DNA of 64,000 nucleotides from Selenomonas sp. AB3002 (GTDB lineage: Bacteria > Bacillota > Negativicutes > Selenomonadales > Selenomonadaceae), in NCBI RefSeq assembly GCF_000702545.1, contig NZ_JNIO01000008.1, positions 62,001 through 126,000 on the forward strand. The letters are read 5' to 3'. A model generated the notes under the pieces. That model saw only the letters and a list, made by a program, of their open reading frames with translations. It was not told the origin of the DNA and ran no database searches. The translations under genes and the position numbers were made by a program. Positions 16,293-25,580 of the stretch are shown one piece after another (the first letter of the stretch is position 1; every line of letters starts with the position of its first letter).

Positions 16293-18086
16293 TCAGACCT
16301 TGAACTTGGTGACGGCCTGGCGGAGTTTCTCAGACATATTGGCCAGCTCCCGGCAGGAGTGAGCCATATCCTGCATGGAGGCTGACTGTTCTTCCGTAGC
16401 GGCGGAGACGTTCTCGGATTCTGCCACCACGTTCTTGCTCATATTGTCAATCTCCTGGATGGACTGCTGGCAGCCCGTGGCATCTTCCGTAGCGGAGCGG
16501 GAAGCCTGGGCAATGCGGTCAGACTGTTTGGAGATGCTCTCGATGAGCTGGGCAATATCCTGGAATTCGGAGCCGGTCTGGCTGACGCTTTCCTTGGTGG
16601 TGACCAGCTGCTGGGTGCCGTCGTTCATGCTGGACACAGCGTGCTTGGTGTCTTCCTGGATCTGCCCGATGAGCTGGGCAATCTGGGAAGCTGCTTCTTC
16701 GGACTGGGCAGCCAGTTTCCTGATTTCCTCAGCTACTACGGCGAAACCTCGGCCCTGCTCGCCAGCCCTGGCTGCCTCGATGGCGGCGTTGAGAGCCAGG
16801 AGGTTCGTCTGCTCGGCGATGCTGGAGATGGTATCCGTAATCTGGCCGATGGTGTCGGAGCGAGCCCCCAGCTCCCGGATGCGGGCGGCGGAACTCTCCA
16901 CGGCCTGGCTAAGATGTTCCATGTCGCTGACGGTGCGGGAGACCACCTGCTGGCCGTTCTGGGCGGCCTGGGCAGCCCGGCGGGTATTGGCAGCGGTGTC
17001 TTCGGCGCTGCTGGAGACACGGTTCATGGTCTCTGCCAGCCGGTCGATGGATTGGGTGGCGTCATTGACGGCGTTCAGCTGGTTGTTGGCGGCTCCGGCC
17101 ACATCGGTGATGGACACGGCTACGCTGTGGCTGGCCTGGGAGGACTGCTCGGTGCGCTCTGTCAGGTCAGCAGCATCGGAGGCTACCTGCTCGGCAGAAC
17201 TGGTGATGGTGTTGAGAAGACCGCGCATGCTGCCAGCAAGATTGCCTATGGAATGCATCATGCCGCCGATTTCGTCATTGCGGCTCACCCAGTCTTCACG
17301 GATGGGTTCCTTGCGGTAGTCGCCTTCGGCAAACTGCCCCAGACGGCGGGTGACGAAGACAATGGGGTCAGCAAAGGCCTGGGCCAGGCGCATGCTGATG
17401 ATGACTACCAGCACTTCGATGACAGCCAGCAGGATGATGGAAATGATGATCTGGCTGTTCAGCTTGCTCTGCATCTCGTCAGCGTATTCATTGGCTCTGG
17501 CATCGATGTAGTCGATGTAGGAGCCGGTATCGATGACCCAGTCATAGGGTTTGAAATAGCCTACATAGGTGCGCTTGGGAGAGTCAGTGCTCTCGCCGGG
17601 CTTGGGGAAGGAGTAGTTTACGAAGCCGCCGCCTGCGTCAGCTGCCTTGAACATGTCCTGCATGTACATGACGCCCTGGCTGTCCTTGTTCTGGGAGCGG
17701 TCCTTGCCCTCTACCTTGGCTCCCTGGATGGGGTGCACCACGCAGATGCCTGTGCGGCGCTCATCTACTGAGAAGTAGCCCTTGCCCTCATCGAAGCGGG
17801 TGTTGCGGATAGCTTCCATGGCCAGCTTCTTGGCCTCGGCCTCCTGTATGCGGCCGGCCTGCTGTTCCTTGTAGATGCCTTCGATGGCGGAGATGATGCC
17901 TTCAGTCTGCATCTTCAGTTCCCGGTCATACTGCTGGGCAAGCTCGACCCTGTAGGTTTCCACCTGCTCATTGTTGCTGCGTATCTGGGACACAATGAAG
18001 AAGGCGCCGACGGTCAGGGTCGATGCTGCACTCAGCAGCACGAACAGCACAGTCAGCCTGTCCCGGACGGATTTGAAGTTAAACAT
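16293..18086 (-). CDS. Methyl-accepting chemotaxis protein with Cache domain
   Basis: 597 residues. The start is the second of two near ATGs: AGGAGG directly abuts the ATG at 18092, while the ATG at 18086 has six-base spacing. Order: transmembrane helix (about 9-32), extracytoplasmic sCache_2-type domain (about 38-190, with [11 protein letters not shown] and [12 protein letters not shown]), second transmembrane helix (about 203-223), HAMP domain (about 225-285) and MCP signalling domain with the hairpin tip [20 protein letters not shown]. Cache_2 receptors usually bind small organic acids or similar molecules. No CheR-tethering pentapeptide is at the C-terminus. Confidence 0.92.
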   Translation of the reverse strand: MFNFKSVRDRLTVLFVLLSAASTLTVGAFFIVSQIRSNNEQVETYRVELAQQYDRELKMQTEGIISAIEGIYKEQQAGRIQEAEAKKLAMEAIRNTRFDEGKGYFSVDERRTGICVVHPIQGAKVEGKDRSQNKDSQGVMYMQDMFKAADAGGGFVNYSFPKPGESTDSPKRTYVGYFKPYDWVIDTGSYIDYIDARANEYADEMQSKLNSQIIISIILLAVIEVLVVIISMRLAQAFADPIVFVTRRLGQFAEGDYRKEPIREDWVSRNDEIGGMMHSIGNLAGSMRGLLNTITSSAEQVASDAADLTERTEQSSQASHSVAVSITDVAGAANNQLNAVNDATQSIDRLAETMNRVSSSAEDTAANTRRAAQAAQNGQQVVSRTVSDMEHLSQAVESSAARIRELGARSDTIGQITDTISSIAEQTNLLALNAAIEAARAGEQGRGFAVVAEEIRKLAAQSEEAASQIAQLIGQIQEDTKHAVSSMNDGTQQLVTTKESVSQTGSEFQDIAQLIESISKQSDRIAQASRSATEDATGCQQSIQEIDNMSKNVVAESENVSAATEEQSASMQDMAHSCRELANMSEKLRQAVTKFKV

Positions 18087-18231
18087 AGCCATCCTCCTAG
18101 TATTGAAAATGAAAAACGATTCCGTGGTAATATGGAATAATTCGTTTCAGATGGGAGAAAATCCTTCACCAGACAAAGAAAAATGGTAAATTAGGCAGAA
18201 TTTTAAGGGATTTTATGTTGGGAATCGTATG

Positions 18232-18240
18232 TGGTATCAT
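18232..18240 (+). promoter_or_regulatory. Extended -10 promoter
   Basis: TGGTATCAT, an extended -10 about 22 bases before the start codon at 18262. The upstream -35 region (TTTATG) is weak. Confidence 0.4.
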
Positions 18241-18261
18241 AGATGCCATGGAGGTGGAGAA

Positions 18262-19995
18262 ATGCTCTCCGAAAGACTTAGGAAAATCAAAGCGCAGCTT
18301 TTACGCCTTTGGGCCAGGGGCAAGCGTTTCGCAGAAAAAAATCTGGGGCTGATCATGGCCTTGTTCCTGTTGAATTGGTTCACCATCTGCTATCTGAACC
18401 TGCAGCATTACAAAGACCAGCAGCTGGGAGTGCTGCTGGTGGATGGCGTCTTCGTGCTGGCGGGGGCAGCTCTGTATGTGGGGCTGCTGGGACTGGTACC
18501 TGCAAGACCTGTCAGGCGCGCGCTGGCCGGCCTGTCCTTTTTTGTCGCGGCGCTCTTGGGAGGGCTGGAGTGCTTTGCCCTCTGGAATTACCGCGCCCAG
18601 ATTGGGGCGGGCATCATCACGGCGGTGATGCAGACCAATCCACAGGAGGCGGGGGAGTTCTTTGCCCGCTATGTGGGGATTTTTGGTATTGTCCTGGCCT
18701 TTGGCTTCCTTGCCCTCTGTGTGGGCATTTGGCACTATATGCAGGAATTGCGCTGGAACTATCCCTCGGGGCACTGGCGCAGCCGTTTGCTGCTGGTCCT
18801 GCTACTGGCGGGAGCCGGGGCGGGAGGTGTGCTTTTCCAGCAGTACCACAATTTCATCGTCAACAATGACCTGGACATTCCTGTGGTGAGAGTGGGACTT
18901 TCCCTTGATACGGCCATGACCAATATGCGTTCCTATGAGGAAATCATCACTCAGGCCGCCACGGAGCCTGAGCTTATTCGCAATGACAGTTCTGTGCCCT
19001 ATGTGGTTTTCATTGTGGGAGAGTCCACCAACCGCCGCCGTCTGCATCTTTATGGCTACCCGCTGGAGAATACGCCCAATCTAGATGACCTTTATGGCAA
19101 GGGGGAACTGGCAGTCTTTCGCGAGGTCATCGCTCCCCAGGGGGCCACAGCGGCGGTGCTCAGGGAACTTTTCACCTTTGCAGATGCGGAGAACACGGAC
19201 ACCTGGTACAAATACAACAATCTCATAGATATCATGAAGGCAGCGGGGTATAAGACTTCCTGGCTTTCCAATCAGGAAAGTTCTGGCATCTGGGGCAATG
19301 TCAGCCAGTTCTACAGCCAGCGCAGTGATTTGAGCCGCTATACCCAGATAAGAGAGTCTCACGAAGAAAGCGGCAGGCTGGATGAGGAGCTTTTCCCTTT
19401 GGTGGATGAAGCTCTGGCAGAGGCTCAGCCCGGGCAGAAGCAGTTCATGGTGCTGCATCTGATGGGGGGCCACAGCCTCTACTATCTGCGCTTTCCCTAT
19501 CTCTTCACAAAATTCAGGGCGGAAGATGTACCTCCGCCCCAGGATGGGCTTTCTGAAGAAAAGCGCACGGAAATCGCCCAGTATGAGAATGCCCTGTTCT
19601 ACAATGACTTTGTGGTCAGCTCCCTCATTGGCAAGTTTCGGGATAAGGATGCTCTCATCATCTATCTGCCAGACCACGGGGAGGCAGTTTACGACCACGG
19701 TTACCGCAGCGGCCATGTGGAGGAGAACCCCACCCAGGAAATGCTGGAGGTGCCGATGGTGTTCTGGGGCTCACCTGAGTTCCGCAGCAAGCACAGTGAT
19801 AAATGGGAACAGCTCCAGGCAGCAGTGAACCGTCCCTATATGACAGACGATATGATTCATACTGTATTGGATCTGCTGGACATTGCCACGGCAGAGTATG
19901 ACCCTGCCAAGAGCATTGTGAATCCTGCTTTCAATGAAAAAAGGCCCCGCATGGTGCAGGGCCGGGATTTTGACAAGGAGATATTGGGGAAGTGA
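18262..19995 (+). CDS. Phosphoethanolamine-transferase-like membrane enzyme
   Basis: 577 residues from the ATG at 18262 (GGAGGTGGAG just upstream). The N-terminal part (about 20-205) has about five transmembrane helices. The periplasmic sulfatase-fold domain begins at about residue 240 with VVFIVGESTNRRRLHLYGY; the Thr of GEST is the expected nucleophile that carries phosphoethanolamine. Later metal-binding motifs are HLMGGHSLYYLRFP and LPDHGEAVYDHGY, then SGHVEENP. This is the EptA/CptA/OpgE-type family, which decorates lipid A, LPS core or glucans. The exact acceptor cannot be told. It converges on cydC with one base between stops. Confidence 0.85.
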   Translation: MLSERLRKIKAQLLRLWARGKRFAEKNLGLIMALFLLNWFTICYLNLQHYKDQQLGVLLVDGVFVLAGAALYVGLLGLVPARPVRRALAGLSFFVAALLGGLECFALWNYRAQIGAGIITAVMQTNPQEAGEFFARYVGIFGIVLAFGFLALCVGIWHYMQELRWNYPSGHWRSRLLLVLLLAGAGAGGVLFQQYHNFIVNNDLDIPVVRVGLSLDTAMTNMRSYEEIITQAATEPELIRNDSSVPYVVFIVGESTNRRRLHLYGYPLENTPNLDDLYGKGELAVFREVIAPQGATAAVLRELFTFADAENTDTWYKYNNLIDIMKAAGYKTSWLSNQESSGIWGNVSQFYSQRSDLSRYTQIRESHEESGRLDEELFPLVDEALAEAQPGQKQFMVLHLMGGHSLYYLRFPYLFTKFRAEDVPPPQDGLSEEKRTEIAQYENALFYNDFVVSSLIGKFRDKDALIIYLPDHGEAVYDHGYRSGHVEENPTQEMLEVPMVFWGSPEFRSKHSDKWEQLQAAVNRPYMTDDMIHTVLDLLDIATAEYDPAKSIVNPAFNEKRPRMVQGRDFDKEILGK

Positions 19996-19996
19996 A

Positions 19997-21544
19997 TTAA
20001 AGTTCGATAACCTGCCTAAACCTATCCAATATATTCAATTCATGTGTAATAATTATCAGCGTCCTGCTCTGTTCCTGCACTCTTTCAAAGAGTGCCTCAA
20101 GCAGCCGGGACGCTGTTTTTTTGTCCAGTCCTGCGGTGGGTTCGTCAAGGAGCAGCAGGGGAGAAGGGGCGGCAAGGGCCAGGGCGGTGAGCAGGCGGTT
20201 GCGTTCCCCGCCTGACAGGCTGCTGCCGTCAAAGCCCAAGGGGGTATCAAGTCCCTGGGGGAGGCTGGTCAGGCAGTCTGTAAGTTGTGCTGTTTCCAGG
20301 CAGGCCATCATTTCTTCCTCTGGCAGTTCCGGATGCAGCCGCAGGAAGTTCTCCCTGATGGACCCGCTGAAAATGAAGCACCCTTGCAGATTCCCGGCGG
20401 GCGGGGCGGAAAGCTTGATTGTCCCGTCCTCTGGCTGGTAAAGTCCTGCCAGCAGATAAGCCAGGGTGGTCTTCCCCCTGCCGCTTTCGCCCATGATGGC
20501 TGTGTGCTGATGGGGGGCGATGGTGAAGGAGAGGTTATGGAAAAGGGGCTGGTCATTGTAACCAAAGGTCAGGTTATCAACCTGCAATAAATCGCCTTTG
20601 CAGGCTGCAGTTGAGGCGGAAGTTGAAGCAGCGACTGCAAGAGACTTGCCTGCTGCCCTGGCTTCTTTCATTTGTTCAAGTGCAGGGAGCAGCACATTGT
20701 AATCCTGGCAGAGGGTCAGCAGGAGCAGCAGCCAGACGGCCAGTTCAATGTAATCCATCCTGGCGGGTACCAGCAGGCAGAGCTGATAGAATAGCAAGGT
20801 GAAGCCGGAGTATTTGACAAGGGAGAGCAGAAGCTCCAGCCAGCAGTTTCGTGCTTGTTCCTTTGCCTGTTGCAGCTGCCAGCGTTCAGCACGCTCCTGC
20901 AAGCGAATCAAGGAAGGCGGAGCAGAACCTGCCGTCAGCAGTTCTTCCCTGCCTTCTGCCATTTCCAGCAGTTCCTGCCGATAGGCTGACTTGGCAGGGG
21001 ATGACCTTGGTTCCCTGGTCAGAAGCCAGCCAAGGGCTGCCATGACTTCGAAGGTTAGGAGCAGGGTCAGGGACAGCAAGGGGTGACAGTCATACAATAT
21101 CCAACAGAAGGCAATGGTTATGACAAGATTCAATGCCAGGGGCAGCAGGGCGCGCACATAGGCATCCCGCAGCAGGCTGCAGTCCCTGATAAGCCGTTCC
21201 AGCCACAGCCCTTGGGACAGGGTGCCTGATTTCAGGGGAAGCATTGACAAGGCAAGGGCATAAACAGATTCCTGAAGCTGGCAATAAGCGTTGAAGGCTA
21301 GCTTATGGCCTGAATACCTTTCCAGATAGCGGAACACCGCCCGGAAGATGCCGCAGGCTCTGACACAGGTAACGCCCAGGGCAAGGGTGTAGAGGGGAGG
21401 CTGGAGAGCAGCCTTGGCGATAAGCCAGGCTCCGGCGCCCATAAGGCCCAGTCCTGTGAGACTTGCCATCAGCCCTGCCAGCAGGGGAGGGAGCAGAGTC
21501 TTCTTTTCCGTATGGGAGAGCAAGAGTTTCAAGGTTTCTGTCAT
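19997..21544 (-). CDS. cydC: Glutathione/cysteine ABC exporter subunit CydC
   Basis: 515 residues. An N-terminal ABC exporter membrane domain of six helices (about 15-300) is followed by an ATPase with Walker A MGESGRGKTT (about 358), signature LSGGERNR (about 440) and Walker B LLLLDEPTAGLD. CydDC exports thiol reductants to the periplasm and is needed for haem insertion into cytochrome bd. It overlaps the cydD stop by 4 bases and is the last gene of cydA-B-D-C. Confidence 0.9.
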   Translation of the reverse strand: MTETLKLLLSHTEKKTLLPPLLAGLMASLTGLGLMGAGAWLIAKAALQPPLYTLALGVTCVRACGIFRAVFRYLERYSGHKLAFNAYCQLQESVYALALSMLPLKSGTLSQGLWLERLIRDCSLLRDAYVRALLPLALNLVITIAFCWILYDCHPLLSLTLLLTFEVMAALGWLLTREPRSSPAKSAYRQELLEMAEGREELLTAGSAPPSLIRLQERAERWQLQQAKEQARNCWLELLLSLVKYSGFTLLFYQLCLLVPARMDYIELAVWLLLLLTLCQDYNVLLPALEQMKEARAAGKSLAVAASTSASTAACKGDLLQVDNLTFGYNDQPLFHNLSFTIAPHQHTAIMGESGRGKTTLAYLLAGLYQPEDGTIKLSAPPAGNLQGCFIFSGSIRENFLRLHPELPEEEMMACLETAQLTDCLTSLPQGLDTPLGFDGSSLSGGERNRLLTALALAAPSPLLLLDEPTAGLDKKTASRLLEALFERVQEQSRTLIIITHELNILDRFRQVIEL

Positions 21545-23163
21545 GGCAATAGCTCCTCCCAGTTGAAGATTTTTTCAGCCCACTCCCTTAGGGCAGGGCG
21601 GTGGGAAACTATCAGCAGAGTGCGTCGGTGGCTGAAGGCTTCAAGAGCACGTATTACGGCTGCTTCTGTCTGGCTGTCCAGTCCGTTGGTAGGCTCGTCC
21701 AGGAGCACCAATGGTCGGTTTTGCAGGATAAGGCGGGCAAGTCCCAGCCGTTTCCGTTCCCCCTGTGACAGGCTGATGCCTTCTGCGCCCAGCCTGGTAT
21801 CAAGCCCCTCAGGCAAAGACTTATGCCAGTTTTCCAGGGAGGCCAGACGCAGGGCCTGCACCATTCTTTCCTTGGGAACGTCCTGAAATAGGGCCAGATT
21901 TTCTGACAAAGTGCCAGAGAAAATCTTTGGCTCCTGGGGCAGATAGCTGATGATTTTCTGACGGCTGACGGGAGCCAGCTTCAGCACATCGCTGTCATTC
22001 AGCAGGACTTCTCCAGTTAGGGGCAGGCTCAGTCCTGCTATGGCCTTTAGCAGAGTGCTCTTGCCGCAGCCGCTGGGGCCGGTGAGGAGAGCTTTGCAGC
22101 CTGCGGGGATAGCAAGACTTAGTCCCTTGAATACAGGCTGCTGACGTCCCTCATAGCCAAGGGAGAGATGGCTTATGCGCAGGGCGGGGGGAATCTGCAG
22201 CTGCCCCTTGTGACCTGCAAGTTCGGGAGGTTCTGCCAGATACTTTTCCAGCTTCTTTTCGGCAGTCCGGGCTTCCATAGCCGCATGGAAGGAGGCGCCA
22301 GCCTGCCTCAGGGGCTGATAATATAAGGGCGTGATAAGCAGCAGGAAGAAGGCCGGCTCGAACTCCAGGCCGCCTCCCAGCAGGCGGAAGCCGATGCTGA
22401 CGGCCACAATGGCGATGGAAAGGGTGGTGATGAGCTCCAGGGCAAAGCTGGAGATAAAGGCAGTCTGCAGTACCTGCAGGGAAGCGGCAGAAAAATCACG
22501 GCTCAATTCTGCCAGCCGCGACTTTTGTCCTTCACCCTGCCGGAAGAGCTTGATGGAAATCATGCCTGCCAATAGTTCGCGGAATTCACTGGTCAGCCGT
22601 AGCAGTTCCTGCCATTGCCTGGCAGTCCGCTCCCTGGTGACTGTGCCAATCAGGTAGAGCAGGAAAGGGGCGATGGGCAGGGTCAGGAGGAACAGTCCTG
22701 CTGTTACATAATCAAGGGCCAGGGCAGAAGCCAGCATGATGGGCATAAGGATTAGGAGGCTAAGTATGTTAGGCAGCACAGCGGAGAAATACCTGCCCAG
22801 GGCTTCTGTGGTTTCCAAGGCAGCGGCTGAAATCTCCTGCGTGTTCTCAGCGGGGGAAAAGAGACTTTCGTGTAGTTTCTGGCGGCAGTCCATGCGGCAA
22901 TGGTGGCTTAACGCATTCAGATATTTCCTTTGCTGCCATCGTGCAGGGCTTCGCAGGCACAGCACAAAAAGCAGCACCAGCAAAGCCGGTGCTGCTTCCA
23001 TATTGCCAGCTCCCAGGGAAAGCTGTCTGGCAGATTCCATCAAATGTGCCAGTGTTCCTGAGGCTCCAAGCAGCAGCAGACTGCCCACAGCTTCAAGAGC
23101 GAAAAGGCGGAAGGTTATGTTTTTGTGTTTATGGCAGGTCTGGTAGAGCAGATTGTTTTTCAT
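21541..23163 (-). CDS. cydD: Glutathione/cysteine ABC exporter subunit CydD
   Basis: 540 residues. A six-helix exporter domain (about 15-310) precedes an ATPase with Walker A LLTGPSGCGKST (about 358), Q-loop YLPQEPKIF, signature LSQGERKR and Walker B PLVLLDEPTNGLD. It starts 3 bases after the cydB stop and partners CydC as a heterodimer. The order cydABDC in one tight unit supports the assignment over generic ABC exporters. Confidence 0.9.
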   Translation of the reverse strand: MKNNLLYQTCHKHKNITFRLFALEAVGSLLLLGASGTLAHLMESARQLSLGAGNMEAAPALLVLLFVLCLRSPARWQQRKYLNALSHHCRMDCRQKLHESLFSPAENTQEISAAALETTEALGRYFSAVLPNILSLLILMPIMLASALALDYVTAGLFLLTLPIAPFLLYLIGTVTRERTARQWQELLRLTSEFRELLAGMISIKLFRQGEGQKSRLAELSRDFSAASLQVLQTAFISSFALELITTLSIAIVAVSIGFRLLGGGLEFEPAFFLLLITPLYYQPLRQAGASFHAAMEARTAEKKLEKYLAEPPELAGHKGQLQIPPALRISHLSLGYEGRQQPVFKGLSLAIPAGCKALLTGPSGCGKSTLLKAIAGLSLPLTGEVLLNDSDVLKLAPVSRQKIISYLPQEPKIFSGTLSENLALFQDVPKERMVQALRLASLENWHKSLPEGLDTRLGAEGISLSQGERKRLGLARLILQNRPLVLLDEPTNGLDSQTEAAVIRALEAFSHRRTLLIVSHRPALREWAEKIFNWEELLP

Positions 23164-23166
23164 GGT

Positions 23167-24177
23167 TCAGTGGTTTCCTAAATCCTTGCCCGTAACCCTG
23201 TGCCTGAACACCCAGTAGCACCAGCCCTGATAGATCAGCACGATGGGCACCAGCACCAGGGCTGCCACGGTCATGATGGACAGGGTGTAGGGAGTGGAAG
23301 AGGCGTTCTCAATGGTGAGGCTGAAAGCCGGGTTGATGGAAGATACCATCAGCCTGGGGAAAAGTCCCGTGAAGAAGGAGCAGGAGACAGCTACGATGGC
23401 CAGGGAGGAGCAGATGAAGCTGCCCCTGAACTTGCCTTGCCCCATGGAAATGTAGCCGGCAATGAAGAGCACTCCTGTCAGCACCAGCAGCAGGGCGGCG
23501 GGGAAGCTGTGGAAAAGGTCGGTCTTGGTAGCCGTGAGCACGAAGCACAGCACAAAGAAGAAGATGGCCGCAGCCCCGGTTTTCAAGGCAAAATCCCTGG
23601 CCCTTAGCACCAGCCCGTAGTCACCCAGCCGCTGGGTGAGGAAGGCGGCCCCGTGGAAGAGGAATACTGTCAGGAAGGTGAAACCTCCCACGATGGTATA
23701 GGCGGAAAGCAGATCGTAGAAACTGCCCAGGTAATGCATTTCATTGTTGATGGGCAGTCCTGCGATGAGATTGGTGACCGCCACACCCCAGAGGAATGCG
23801 GGCACGATGCTGCCGAAGGCGATGCAGCCTTCCCAGAACCTGCGCCAGCAGAGGCAGTCAGCCTTGCCCCGCAGCTCGAAGGCTACCCCCCGGAGAATCA
23901 GGGCCACCAGCATCAGGAACAGGGCCAGGTAGAAAGTGGAGAACATGGTGGAATAAACGTGGGGAAAAGCGGCAAAGAGGGCGCCGCCGGCGGTGATCAT
24001 CCACACTTCATTGCCGTCCCAGACGGGGCCGATGGTGCGGATAATCATGCCCCGTTCCTCATCGGTGCGTCCCATGAAGGGGGCAAGGCCGCCCACGCCG
24101 TAGTCAAAGCCCTCCAGGAAGAAGAAGCCCGTGAAGAGCACGGTAATCAGCACGAACCATAAGACGTTCAGTTCCAT
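23167..24177 (-). CDS. cydB: Cytochrome bd oxidase subunit II (CydB)
   Basis: 336 residues, MELNVLWFVLITVLF onward, with the family-typical GFFFLEGFDYGVGGL and GPVWDGNEVWMITAGGALFAAFP near the N-terminus and about eight transmembrane helices. Adjacent ATGs at 24180 and 24177 are both possible; both overlap the cydA stop (ATGATG containing TGA). CydB scaffolds CydA in the quinol oxidase that reduces O2 at high affinity. Confidence 0.93.
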   Translation of the reverse strand: MELNVLWFVLITVLFTGFFFLEGFDYGVGGLAPFMGRTDEERGMIIRTIGPVWDGNEVWMITAGGALFAAFPHVYSTMFSTFYLALFLMLVALILRGVAFELRGKADCLCWRRFWEGCIAFGSIVPAFLWGVAVTNLIAGLPINNEMHYLGSFYDLLSAYTIVGGFTFLTVFLFHGAAFLTQRLGDYGLVLRARDFALKTGAAAIFFFVLCFVLTATKTDLFHSFPAALLLVLTGVLFIAGYISMGQGKFRGSFICSSLAIVAVSCSFFTGLFPRLMVSSINPAFSLTIENASSTPYTLSIMTVAALVLVPIVLIYQGWCYWVFRHRVTGKDLGNH

Positions 24178-25547
24178 CATCCATTCCTCCCTTCTGTCTG
24201 CAGGACTTTGGTGCGGTTGATGAAGCGGAAGGCCGCATAGAGGGCGGCCATGGCCAGCAGGAGATAGATTACAGTGAAGCCAATCATGGTAAGCCACACC
24301 TCGCCTCCCGTGATATTGGGAGAAACGGCATCGGCAGTTTTCTGCAGGCCTACCACTATCCAGGGCTGGCGCCCTCCCTCGGCGATGAACCAGCCCACGG
24401 AATTGGCTATGAAGGGCAGGGGAAGCAGCCAGGGCAGCAGCTTCAGCGCGCAGCTGAAGTTATCCAGCCTGCCAGTCCAGGCTAAAAAGCCCATGGCACC
24501 GGCGATGAAAGCCATGAGGCCGCCCACACCTACCATGATGCGGAAGCTCCAGAAGAGGCCTGTCACATCGGGACGGTAGTCGCCGGCCCCGTACTTGGCT
24601 ACAGCTTCTTTCTGCAAATCGTTGATGCCTTTGACTTCGCCCTCAGGCGCATTGTAGAGCATGAAGGAGAAGAGGGCGGGGACTGCAATCTCAAAGTCAT
24701 TCTTGCCCTGTTCCTGGTTGATATCCGCCATGATGGCGAAGGGGGCGGGATTTTCCGTCTCCCAGAGTGCTTCCATGGAGGAGAGCTTCATGGGGTTGGC
24801 TTCCCGCAGGTACTGGGCATGGAGATGGCCAGTGCCCATGACGCCAAGGGTGCCCACCAGCATATAGACAGCCCCGGCTTTCAGGGTCTGCTTGAAGGCT
24901 TCTTTGGAATCATAGTCATGGGCAATCTTCCAGGCGGATACCGCCAGCACCACGAAGCCGCCTGTGGCCAGGCCTGCGCAAAGGGCGTGGGTGTACTCGC
25001 CAACCACATAGGGATTGGTCACCAGGGCGAAGAAATCTGTCATCTCAGCCCGGCCGTTGTTCACGGCATAGCCCACAGGGTGCTGCATGAAGGAGTTGGC
25101 CACCAGGATCCAGAAGGCGGACAGGTTGCTGCCGATGGCCACCAGCCAGATGCAGGCGCAGTGGGCTTTCTCCGACAGCTTGTCCCAGCCGAACATCCAG
25201 ATGCCCAGGAAGGTGGACTCCAGGAAGAAGGCGGTGAGAGCTTCCAGGGCCAGAGGCGCGCCGAAGATATCCCCCATGAAGCGGGAATACTCTGACCAGT
25301 TCATGCCGAAGTGGAACTCCTGCACGATGCCTGTGACTACGCCCATGGCAAAATTGATGAGGAAAATAGTGCCGAAGAATTTCGTGAGCTTCTTGCATAC
25401 GGGCTTCCACTCCGGGTGCTGAGTCCGCACATAGCAGGTCTCCAGCAGAGCCGTGAAGATGGAAAGCCCCAGGGTAATGGGGACGAAGAGAAAATGGTAA
25501 ACCGTGGTGATGGCAAACTGCCATCTGGATAGCAGCAAGGCTTCCAT
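24177..25547 (-). CDS. cydA: Cytochrome bd oxidase subunit I (CydA)
   Basis: 456 residues. The start is the ATG at 25547, preceded by GAGGAGGG. Visible haem-ligand and quinol motifs: VYHFLFVPITLG (His18, high-spin haem), the His region HALCAGLATGGF, FRIMVGVGGLM (Met ligand of haem b558) and GRQPWIVVGLQKT. The periplasmic loop before FRIM is short, so this is a short-Q-loop cytochrome bd of about 456 rather than 520 residues. In an anaerobe this oxidase mainly scavenges oxygen. It follows the pseudo-ATPase gene by 33 bases, same strand. Confidence 0.95.
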   Translation of the reverse strand: MEALLLSRWQFAITTVYHFLFVPITLGLSIFTALLETCYVRTQHPEWKPVCKKLTKFFGTIFLINFAMGVVTGIVQEFHFGMNWSEYSRFMGDIFGAPLALEALTAFFLESTFLGIWMFGWDKLSEKAHCACIWLVAIGSNLSAFWILVANSFMQHPVGYAVNNGRAEMTDFFALVTNPYVVGEYTHALCAGLATGGFVVLAVSAWKIAHDYDSKEAFKQTLKAGAVYMLVGTLGVMGTGHLHAQYLREANPMKLSSMEALWETENPAPFAIMADINQEQGKNDFEIAVPALFSFMLYNAPEGEVKGINDLQKEAVAKYGAGDYRPDVTGLFWSFRIMVGVGGLMAFIAGAMGFLAWTGRLDNFSCALKLLPWLLPLPFIANSVGWFIAEGGRQPWIVVGLQKTADAVSPNITGGEVWLTMIGFTVIYLLLAMAALYAAFRFINRTKVLQTEGRNG

Positions 25548-25580
25548 AAACAACCCTCCTCATAGATATATATGAATAAG

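Noticed and set aside
11500-17771. Long plus-strand open frames opposite mfrE, mfrB, mfrA and the chemoreceptor
   Set aside because: All lie within well-recognised minus-strand genes and translate to Gly/Ala/Val/His-rich sequence without motifs.
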